Shown piece after piece: positions 58,301-64,000 of a DNA stretch of 64,000 bases. The position numbers and the translations under genes were made by a program. Positions within the stretch are counted from its first letter, which is position 1, and the number at the start of each line of letters is the position of its first letter. A model generated the notes under the pieces. The model saw only the letters and a program-made list of their open reading frames with translations, did no database searches and had not been told where the DNA came from. The stretch is from Thioalkalivibrio sp. ALJ7 (lineage in GTDB: Bacteria; Pseudomonadota; Gammaproteobacteria; Ectothiorhodospirales; Ectothiorhodospiraceae). The stretch is from the NCBI RefSeq assembly GCF_000376865.1, contig NZ_AQXQ01000011.1, forward strand, positions 310,001-374,000, given 5' to 3'.

Positions 58301-58519
58301 ACCCGCTTCGTAATCGGGGTGGCGGTGTTTTCCGGGGTGCTGTTTGCCACGCTGTTCACCCTATTTGTGATCCCCGCGGCGTATCGCCTGGTCGCGCGCG
58401 GCACGACCTCGCCGCTGGCAAATACCCGGCGCCTGCACGACCTGGACGACGAGATCGACGACGTCGACGGCGAGCGCCGCGGTGCCCGCGCCGCCACCGC
58501 CCCTCGCGCTGAGCCCTGA
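55361..58519 (+). CDS. RND family efflux permease, second system (HAE1 type)
   Basis: The 1052-residue pump has canonical RND features: the N-terminal helix ANRRPVLAIVFNLLLITFGL, periplasmic porter domains, and helix 4 with the intact proton-relay pair DD in VVDDSIVMLENIHRR. This contrasts with the DN of the pump at 39674. The C-terminal VVFLVLAAQFESFVHPF is typical of hydrophobe/amphiphile exporters such as MdtB/MexF. It is translationally coupled to its adaptor. A long palindromic intergenic region follows. Confidence 0.95.
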   Translation: MIISDVANRRPVLAIVFNLLLITFGLIAYNSLPLREYPDVDPPVVTVNTVYPGASGEIIEREVTQRLEDRIAGIEGIRFVESSSEDGQSQITIEFNLNRDLDAAANDVREAVSRAMRDLPEDIDPPEVTKADADANPILWLNLSSTTMDALELADYAERNLIDRISVVDGVALVRRGGARSYAMRIWVDREALAARELTVLDISNALEEENVELPAGRLESVEREFTVRVDRQYRTPEDFSNLVLKRGEQGQLVRLGDVADVNIGADTERSEFRGNGEDMIGLGIIRQSNANVLDVANGVKAMAADLQDSLPEGTSLVTTYDESVFIEGAIREVYITLAVATAAVVFVIWLFLGSWRATLIPAVTVPVAITAAFIGITLFGFSVNLLTLLALVLAVGLVVDDSIVMLENIHRRIERGEPGLLAAYRGAGQVGFAIVATTSVLIAVFVPLAFLEGTVGRLFTEFAIAMAIAVFFSSLVALTLAPVLSGRLMHKGDDETGAARYIGRGFAALERGYGRALQTGLKASWLIVPILAAVLAAAWYLFDTLPEEFAPQEDRGAFFVMVDGPEGANFEYMSQQMAEVEARIMPLVEDGPIRRALVRTPRGFGGSELMNNGFVIAILEHWDDRDVSGQEVIEQIRDIVDEMPGVEARVVMRQGLSRGRVGPPVQFVISGPDYEQLEEWGETMREAATEIPGLTRVDLDYEPTQPQLNVRLDRDRAGDLGVSMLDVGRTLDIVLGGRDVTTFVDRGEEYDVILEGLTDQRRTPGDIDNLYVRSSAGDMVPLSSLVTYEEQAGPSSLERYNRSRAVTLTAGLADGMTLGEALDALDELAAELLPAEAGIDYKGESLDLRAGSEAILFVFALALLVVFLVLAAQFESFVHPFVIMLTVPLAVVGALLGLHLTGQTLNIYSQIGMVMLIGLAAKNGILIVEFANQLRDRGRDFDTAVVEAARMRLRPVLMTALTTVAGSIPLILASGPGQETRFVIGVAVFSGVLFATLFTLFVIPAAYRLVARGTTSPLANTRRLHDLDDEIDDVDGERRGARAATAPRAEP

Positions 58520-58563
58520 CCGTCGAGTGCCAGTCGCCAGCCCTGATGTGGCTGGCCATGGTT

Positions 58564-59252
58564 CGTTGCTGGTGTTTACGTGCCTTCGGTCCACATACTG
58601 CCCGGCGCTCACTCGCGAGCGCGCCGCGAGGTACTTCTTTGCTCGTGCAAAGAAGTACCCAAGAAACACGCCCGACTGCCGCGACCCCGGCCCGCTGCGC
58701 GGGCCGGGGTTTCCCTCGCTCCGAGGCTTTTCGCGGGCGGCGCTGAACTCGCTACGCTCAGACATCCAGCGCCTTTTCTCCCGCGAAAACCCTCTCCACT
58801 CGGCGCGACGACAACGGGGAGGCAGGTCAAGACAACGGCTGTCCCGACGATCGTGCCAGTGGATGAAGGCTGGGTCTTCGGACATCTTGGGCACGCTCGG
58901 CCTTGGGCCGGTGCGTGCCGCGCCCGCACGCGGGCGCCGGGGGCTTTCAGGCGGCAGGGCCCATTGTTGTTTCGTGGAGCCGGAATACCTTATGTCTTGA
59001 CCTTCCCCTCCCGTATGGAGCCCCTCGCGGAGGGCGTGATGGGCCGGGAGAAGGCGCTGGATGTCTGAGCGGAGCCGAAGGCGCAGCGAGTTCAGCGCCG
59101 CCGGCCCAGCGCGTCCGGAGCGAGGTTCCCGGGCGCAATCCGGGTGCCCTTCTTTGGGTCCTTTCTTGGGCAAGCAAGAAAGGACCTCGGGGCGCGCTGG
59201 CGAGTCAGCGCCAGGCAGTATGCGGATCGGAGCCACCGTAAACACCAAGCGA
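58564..59252. repeat. Large imperfect palindrome after the second RND operon
   Basis: Arms of roughly 220 bp, 58564-58790 and 59040-59252, are reverse complements with substitutions and small indels. Shared words include GGTGTTTACG, CATACTGCC, GGCGCTGAACTCGCT and CAGACATCCAGCGCCTT. Each left-arm unit carries local hairpins, for example GGTACTTCTTTGC with GCAAAGAAGTACC (58630-58659) and a CCCGGCCCG / CGGGCCGGG stem near 58686. The centre is unique. Open frames across it give low-complexity Arg/Ala proteins and look spurious. The region from 58520 to 59447 therefore appears non-coding. Confidence 0.8.
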
Positions 59253-59447
59253 CGATCCGGGCCTAGCCACGGCAGGGTAGGGGGTGGGGCGAAGGCACCG
59301 TAAACACCCGAGGACGGACCAGGACCTGCCATCACGAGGCAGGCGGCTGACCGAATGCACTCTTAACTCGAGATCTCGAATCACGCCCAGCCAATCAGAG
59401 ACAAGGAGGCCCAGTGCGCGCTCGTTCGTGGTTGTCGTGGGGCGAGC

Positions 59448-60647
59448 TCAGGTGCGGGCCGGGGCGCGGGCGTCGTCGAACCAGAGCCAGGCGATGGCGA
59501 TGGTCAGCAGCGCGATCACTGGCAGCATGGCCAGATTCAGGCCATCCCAGCCCAGCGGCCGCAGCAGCGCCCCGGCCAGCAGCGACCCGGCCGTGACCAG
59601 CGTGAAGATGGTCAGGTCGTTCACACCCTGAACCTTGCCCTTCTCGGTGGCGCTATGGGTAGTGGTCAACAGCGTACTGCCGCCAATGAACAGGAAGTTC
59701 CAGCCCACCCCCAGCAGGAATAGCGCCAGCCAGAAATGCGCCAGCGTCTCCCCGTGCGCGGCGATCGCCACACTGAACAGCACCAGTGCGTTGCCGAGCG
59801 CCAGGATGCGCGTGACCCCGAAGCGAGTAATCAGGTGGCCGGTCACGAACGAGGGCGCGAACATGCCCAGTACGTGCCACTGCATCACCAGGGCGACCTG
59901 TGCCATGTCGAAGTCGGCCTGGCGCATCGCCAGCGGGGTGGCGGTCATCAGTAGGACCATGACCGCATAACCCAGCGCCGCGGCGGTCAGGGCGACGAGG
60001 AAGCGACCCTGCGGCAGGATGTCGCGCATTGGGCGCGCGGGCCCGCGTTCCTCCGGCGGCGGTGCAGGGACGCGTAGCCAGGCCAGCAGCGCCATTGCCA
60101 GCAGGGCCAGGGCACCCAGCATGAGGTAAGGCCCGGCCTCCGGCGCGCTGGGCAGAAGGCTCTGGGTGTGGTGGGCATTCCAGGGACCAAGGAAGGCCGC
60201 TGCCACACCGCCGGCCATGACCAGCGAGATCGCGCGAGGCCGAAAGGCATCACTGGCGACATCCGCCGCTGCGAAGCGGTAGTACATGGCGGAGGCCTGG
60301 TATCCGCCCAGCAGCAGGTTGCCGAACACAAAGAGCCAGAAGGACTCTGTAAATACCCCGACGGCAGCAAAGGCCGCACCGCCGAAGCCCCCGATTCCGG
60401 CTCCCAGAAGAAATCCGGTACGACGGCCAAACCGCTTCATGAACAGGGAAGCGGGCAGGGTAGTCACGAGGGTGCCGACCATCATCGCGGCCACCGGCAA
60501 GGTTGCCAGGGTTGGATCGGTGGCCAGGCCTTCGCCAACGACGCCGCTGAGGGTCATAACGGTCACCGCGGCGATCAGGAACAGGGCCTGGCCGAGCGCG
60601 AGGATCAGGACATTGGTGTGTTCACGCGGGGTGGTCTGGCCAGACAT
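59448..60647 (-). CDS. Major facilitator superfamily transporter
   Basis: The 399-residue protein has twelve predicted transmembrane helices and the MFS loop LFMKRFGRRTGFLLGAGIGG between helices 2 and 3. A related pattern, GHLITRFGVTRILALGNALV, occurs in the second half. Substrate unknown. ATG 60647 has AAGGGAA 6 bases upstream; an ATG 11 codons earlier is less likely. The gene is followed by the large palindrome region and preceded by msrB on the same strand. Confidence 0.88.
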   Translation of the reverse strand: MSGQTTPREHTNVLILALGQALFLIAAVTVMTLSGVVGEGLATDPTLATLPVAAMMVGTLVTTLPASLFMKRFGRRTGFLLGAGIGGFGGAAFAAVGVFTESFWLFVFGNLLLGGYQASAMYYRFAAADVASDAFRPRAISLVMAGGVAAAFLGPWNAHHTQSLLPSAPEAGPYLMLGALALLAMALLAWLRVPAPPPEERGPARPMRDILPQGRFLVALTAAALGYAVMVLLMTATPLAMRQADFDMAQVALVMQWHVLGMFAPSFVTGHLITRFGVTRILALGNALVLFSVAIAAHGETLAHFWLALFLLGVGWNFLFIGGSTLLTTTHSATEKGKVQGVNDLTIFTLVTAGSLLAGALLRPLGWDGLNLAMLPVIALLTIAIAWLWFDDARAPART

Positions 60648-60666
60648 CGGATTCCCTTCGTAGAAG

Positions 60667-60689
60667 GCCTGGGCCGTCATGGCCCAGGC
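60667..60689 (-). terminator. Hairpin after msrB
   Basis: GCCTGGGCC and GGCCCAGGC form a perfect 9-bp stem with a 5-base loop between the msrB stop and the MFS start. On the minus strand CTTCT follows, so termination is probably partial. Confidence 0.5.
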
Positions 60690-60712
60690 GGTGCATCTGA
60701 ATCAGAGTGGCC

Positions 60713-61111
60713 TTAAGCACGCGGATGAAAATCAAGGACCGCGGAGTTGATGCAATAGCGCAGGCCGGTGGGCGCCGGACCGTCGGGGAAGACGTGGCCC
60801 AGATGGGATTCGCAGCGTGCACAGCGCACCTCGGTGCGTTCCATTCCGAGAGAGCGGTCACGGTGTTCGTCCACGGCGGCCTCGCTGGCGGGGGCGGTGT
60901 AACTGGGCCAGCCGCTGCCTGAATCGAACTTGGCGTGCGAGTCGAACAGCGGCGCACCGCAGGCGACGCAGTGGTAGATGCCATCGGCCTTGTGGTCGTT
61001 GTACGCACCCGTGAAGGGCCGCTCGGTTCCGCCTTCGCGGGCGATGCGGTACTGTTCTGACGTGAGTCGGGCGCGCAGCTCGGCGTCCGTGGGGCGATCG
61101 GATGGGCTCAT
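60713..61111 (-). CDS. msrB: Peptide methionine-R-sulfoxide reductase
   Basis: This 132-residue enzyme has two zinc-binding pairs (C48/C51 in CVAC and C97/C100 in CARC) and the catalytic C120 in [21 protein letters not shown] and [10 protein letters not shown] are family motifs. It repairs methionine-R-sulfoxide in proteins. The lack of a signal peptide places it in the cytosol. It fits the oxidative-stress theme of the window. Confidence 0.95.
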   Translation of the reverse strand: MSPSDRPTDAELRARLTSEQYRIAREGGTERPFTGAYNDHKADGIYHCVACGAPLFDSHAKFDSGSGWPSYTAPASEAAVDEHRDRSLGMERTEVRCARCESHLGHVFPDGPAPTGLRYCINSAVLDFHPRA

Positions 61112-61215
61112 GCAACCTCCGGGTCGGTGCGATTGTCTGTGAACGATGAATGGGCCTATCAGTGGACCGGGACGATTATCCCCGGTTCATGTCGGCCTGG
61201 CGAAAGACTAGACCG

Positions 61216-61519
61216 CTAGGGGAAACGCTGATTAATGTACACGCTAGCGTTGGCACTCCAGGTTTTCCGAGGCAAGGCGCGTGGTGCAGCGGGTAGTGGT
61301 TCTACCGGCCCGTTTCGGATGGATCCGGGGCGCAACGCAGGATCGGAGAACCTGGGGCGCCAACCCCGCAAACGAACGAAAGCAGGGGCTCGGCCGCTTT
61401 GGCGTGGGAGCGGCGTTGCGGCTCGCTTATGTAACTCGGCTACACTTCACTCACCGCGCCTTTTTCGCACGCAAAAGCGACTCGAGCGCGAGCGTGTACA
61501 TTAACCAGCGTTTCCCTAG
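61216..61519. repeat. Palindromic element copy 3
   Basis: The ends CTAGGGGAAACGCTGATTAATGTAC... and ...GTACATTAACCAGCGTTTCCCTAG are inverted repeats over about 32 bases with one indel and two mismatches. A nested stem pairs TTGGCACTCCAGGTTTTCCGA with TCGGAGAACCTGGGGCGCCAA. Internal words match the copy at 35612. Its right edge touches the ribosome-binding region of the EAL gene: GAGG at 61519-61522 includes the element's last base. Confidence 0.92.
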
Positions 61520-61527
61520 AGGTGGTC

Positions 61528-62610
61528 GTGGGTTGTCCCGATTGTGAACGTATTGATCTTCTGCCGGCGGCCTCCGGCACCCTGTATCTCGCGCCGGTCC
61601 TGGCGCACACCCGTGCGGCGCTACGTCAGCGCATGGTCGACGAGCAGTTGCCCTGTGCCGAACCGACGTCGGGAATTTTGGCATTGCCGGTCGCGGGAAC
61701 CGGTGGGCTGGGCGAGATGCTGGTCCGACTGGAGCAGGCGCTGAGTAGCTCCGAACAGGCCGGATGTCGGGCGACCTTTGTCCCGGAAGGCGAGAACTTC
61801 GGGCTGGGGCATCTGCAGGATACCCACTTGCTGTCCACGTTGATTGCGCGCCACAACGCCCGTGATCTCGCCGCGATTCTGGCCAACGATGCGCTGGATT
61901 TTCATTTCCAGCCGATCGTGCTGGCGTCCGACCCCTCCGAGGTCTTCGCCTACGAGGCGCTGGTGCGCGCTTCGACCCCGGCGGGGGATCCCATACCGCC
62001 GCCGGAGTTGTTCAAGACTGCGCGCAACGCGGAACTCTTGTTTCATCTGGATCGCTCCGCGCGCATCAATGCCATCCGGCGGGCGACCGAGCGCCGGATC
62101 GGGAGCCGGCTGTTTATCAACTTCAACCCGACCGCGATCTATGACCCGGCCTTTTGCCTGGAGACCACGGTACGCGAGATCAATTCGCGCCCCGCGGATC
62201 GCATGGGTCCCAGCGGATTCGTGTTCGAGGTCATCGAGAGCGACCAGGTCACTGATATCGAACACCTGTCGCGGATCGTGGAGCGCTATCGGCGGGCAGG
62301 GTTCCAGGTCGCCCTGGACGATCTTGGCGCCGGTTATGCCTCGCTGAACATGCTGTCGCAGTTGCGTCCCGACTACGTGAAGATCGACCGTGAGCTGGTC
62401 AGCGGCATCAGCGGAGATATCTATCAGCAGAAGATCCTCGACAAGATTGTCGAGCTGGCGCGCGACCTGGATATCCAGGTGGTGGCCGAGGGTATCGAGA
62501 CCGTCGACGAATGGCGCTGGCTGAAGGACCGCGTCGACTACTGCCAGGGTTACCTGTTCGCTCGCCCCGCTGCCGAGCCGCCGTTGCCGCAACACCCCGA
62601 ACCGGCCTGA
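61528..62610 (+). CDS. EAL-domain cyclic di-GMP phosphodiesterase
   Basis: The 360-residue protein has a short Cys-containing start (GCPDCERIDLLP) and a region of about 110 residues with no recognised fold, then an EAL domain. Catalytic residues are all present: EAL at 143-145, N198 (FINFN), E234, D264-D265 (LDDLGAGY), K285 (VKID) and E321 (AEGIE), so it should hydrolyse cyclic di-GMP. GTG 61528 is preferred because GAGG lies 5 bases upstream; GTG 61522 has no such site. A palindromic repeat sits directly upstream. It is the probable counterpart of the diguanylate cyclase at 31940. Confidence 0.9.
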   Translation: MGCPDCERIDLLPAASGTLYLAPVLAHTRAALRQRMVDEQLPCAEPTSGILALPVAGTGGLGEMLVRLEQALSSSEQAGCRATFVPEGENFGLGHLQDTHLLSTLIARHNARDLAAILANDALDFHFQPIVLASDPSEVFAYEALVRASTPAGDPIPPPELFKTARNAELLFHLDRSARINAIRRATERRIGSRLFINFNPTAIYDPAFCLETTVREINSRPADRMGPSGFVFEVIESDQVTDIEHLSRIVERYRRAGFQVALDDLGAGYASLNMLSQLRPDYVKIDRELVSGISGDIYQQKILDKIVELARDLDIQVVAEGIETVDEWRWLKDRVDYCQGYLFARPAAEPPLPQHPEPA

Positions 62611-62676
62611 TTCCGCGTTGGCGACAGGTTTCGCGGCGCGTGCACATCGGCCGCGCTTTCCATAGACTCGGGTGTT

Positions 62677-64000
62677 ATGAACCAGCTTCCCCCTGATGCC
62701 CGTAACCCGACGCTCGAATCTGCCTATCAGCTACTACGCGATGCCGAGGTGCGCTATCGCGGTCGCACGGTGGGTTCCGTAGCGAGCCTGGACGAGCGCG
62801 CGCCCGCGGAGAACTACGCCGACTGTTTTATTCGCGATTTCGTACCTTCGGGGCTTGTCTATTTGCTGAACGACGAGCCCGAGGTGGTGCGCGATTTTCT
62901 CTCGCTGATCCTGCAGATCCGCGACACCCAGGAAGAGATCGAGGGGCACCGCCGTTTGCCACGGGTGATGCCGGCGAGCTTCCGTGTGTTTACCGATGCC
63001 GATGGCCGTGAATCGCTGGCGGCGGACTTTGGCGATCGCGCGATCGGGCGCGTGGCGCCGGTGGATTCGATGATGTGGTGGGTGTTGCTGTTGCGTGCCT
63101 ACCAGAACCGCACGGGCGACCATGACTTCATCAAGAGTGCCGACGTCCAGCGCGGTATCCGCCTGATCCTGAGCATCTGCCTGCAGGACCGCTTCGAGGT
63201 CTTCCCGACGCTGTTGGTGCCGGATGGCAGCTTCATGATCGATCGGCGCATGGGGGTGTTCGGCCACCCGCTGGAGATCCAGGCCTTGTTCTATGGGATG
63301 CTCAAAGCCTCGCTGGCGATGCTGGAGCCCTGTGACCGGGATTCCGAACTCCTGTGTGAACAGTCCGCGATCCGTACTCACCAGCTGTCGGACTATATCC
63401 GCCACTACTACTGGCTGGATCTGGAGCGGTTGAACGATATCCATCGCTATCGCACGGAGCACTTCGGGCACGAGTCGGAGAACTCCCTGAATATCTACCC
63501 CGAGAGCATCCCGGACTGGCTGGTCGACTGGCTGCCTTCCGAGAGCGGTTATCTGGTGGGCAACCTGGGGCCGGGGCGGATGGATTTCCGCTTTTTCAGT
63601 TTCGGTAACCTGCTGGCCGTACTGTTCGGGCTGGCGGACGAGCATCAGTCGCGCTCGATCATGCAGACCTTCGAGCAGCGCTTCGAGGACCTGATCGGCA
63701 CCATGCCGGTGAAGATCTGCTACCCGGCGATGATTGGCGAGGAATGGCGCCTGCTGACCGGCTCGGACCCAAAGAACACCCCTTGGTCCTATCACAATGG
63801 GGGTAACTGGCCGGCGCTGCTGTGGGCCTTTACCGGCGCGGCGCTGCGCGTCGGGCGGCCGGATCTGGCGCGCAGCGTGCACGCGGTGGCGGCTGAGCGC
63901 CTGCATCGCGACCAGTGGCCGGAATACTACGACGGTCGCCATGGCCGCCTGGTGGGACGTCGTGCCAACCACCGTCAGACCTGGTCGGCGACCGCCGTAC
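62677..64000 (+). CDS. GH100 neutral/alkaline invertase (3' end outside window)
   Basis: The first 441 residues are visible. They match bacterial and plant neutral/alkaline invertases strongly: NYADCFIRDFVPSGLVYLL, MPASFRVFTDADG, DFGDRAIGRVAPVDSMMWW, FEVFPTLLVPDGSFMIDRRMG, FGHPLEIQALFYGML and HNGGNWPALLWAF. These enzymes hydrolyse sucrose to glucose and fructose in the cytosol. In halophiles sucrose can serve as a secondary compatible solute, so the gene may control its turnover. ATG 62677 follows GGTGTT with no strong Shine-Dalgarno. The gene continues past the right edge. Confidence 0.93.
   Translation, partial: MNQLPPDARNPTLESAYQLLRDAEVRYRGRTVGSVASLDERAPAENYADCFIRDFVPSGLVYLLNDEPEVVRDFLSLILQIRDTQEEIEGHRRLPRVMPASFRVFTDADGRESLAADFGDRAIGRVAPVDSMMWWVLLLRAYQNRTGDHDFIKSADVQRGIRLILSICLQDRFEVFPTLLVPDGSFMIDRRMGVFGHPLEIQALFYGMLKASLAMLEPCDRDSELLCEQSAIRTHQLSDYIRHYYWLDLERLNDIHRYRTEHFGHESENSLNIYPESIPDWLVDWLPSESGYLVGNLGPGRMDFRFFSFGNLLAVLFGLADEHQSRSIMQTFEQRFEDLIGTMPVKICYPAMIGEEWRLLTGSDPKNTPWSYHNGGNWPALLWAFTGAALRVGRPDLARSVHAVAAERLHRDQWPEYYDGRHGRLVGRRANHRQTWSATAV

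Noticed and set aside
58361-59335. Open frames inside the large palindrome, including a 324-residue one on the minus strand
   Set aside because: They cross the inverted-repeat arms, have low-complexity Arg/Ala/Gly content, and two related ones appear on opposite strands simply because of the palindrome.
61235-61504. Short open frames inside the palindromic elements (also 8671-8943 and 35518-35865)
   Set aside because: Similar peptides arise because the DNA repeat is conserved; there are no ribosome sites, and the frames differ between copies.

Overview
The window looks like a chromosomal segment of a haloalkaliphilic gammaproteobacterium, most likely Ectothiorhodospiraceae close to Thioalkalivibrio. 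This is inferred from high GC content, a two-gene pathway making glycine betaine from glycine, a bacterial neutral/alkaline invertase, strongly acidic predicted proteins, and gammaproteobacterial housekeeping genes (yrfG, nudE, cysQ, oxyR with C199/C208, yheS-type ABC-F, gshA type I). No phage, transposase, CRISPR array, rRNA or tRNA was seen. Coding density is high and many neighbouring genes overlap by 4 bp (ATGA), so translationally coupled pairs are common.

Layout. 1-13.5 kb: a truncated TauE/SafE membrane protein, TerB-like and QueC-like genes, yrfG/nudE/cysQ, glycogen phosphorylase, purD and purH (separated by a palindromic repeat), then the glycine-sarcosine and sarcosine-dimethylglycine methyltransferases, an amino-acyl-tRNA protein transferase and cobalamin-dependent methionine synthase. 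MetH can use betaine-pathway by-products only indirectly, but it supplies methionine for the S-adenosylmethionine that three-step betaine synthesis consumes. 17.5-25.6 kb: PH-domain and small membrane proteins, a GNAT-nitrilase fusion, a receiver/coiled-coil/tail-anchor protein, an exported dienelactone hydrolase, an HDOD protein followed by two Slp lipoproteins, and a quinone oxidoreductase. 25.9-35.5 kb: a TraB-type membrane protein, an overlapping IMPase/nucleotidyl cyclase/TPR-lipoprotein operon, DUF3301-oxyR, a diguanylate cyclase and an ABC-F ATPase. 36-46 kb: FliL-like and MtfA-like proteins, a calcium-binding-type protein, the first RND efflux pair, an outer-membrane barrel and a membrane alpha/beta hydrolase. 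46.5-54 kb: lipid/envelope genes (LpxH-like, DgkA, GT4), acetolactate decarboxylase, gshA and a glutathionyl-hydroquinone reductase. 54-64 kb: a second RND pair, an MFS carrier, msrB, an EAL phosphodiesterase and a truncated GH100 invertase.

The most unusual feature is a dispersed family of 270-320 bp palindromic elements with about 30-bp terminal inverted repeats. Three full copies (8689-8960, 35612-35930, 61216-61519) and two solitary ends (33075-33101, 44170-44192) are present. The terminal arms differ between copies but stay complementary within each copy, which points to a structured DNA or RNA element. Two other long palindromes of different type occur at 25622-25874 and 58564-59252.

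Themes that tie the window together are osmoadaptation (betaine, possibly sucrose turnover), thiol/peroxide defence (oxyR, gshA, glutathionyl reductase, msrB), and second-messenger signalling (cyclase, GGDEF, EAL, HDOD). All functions are assigned by reading motifs in the translated sequence; no database search was possible.
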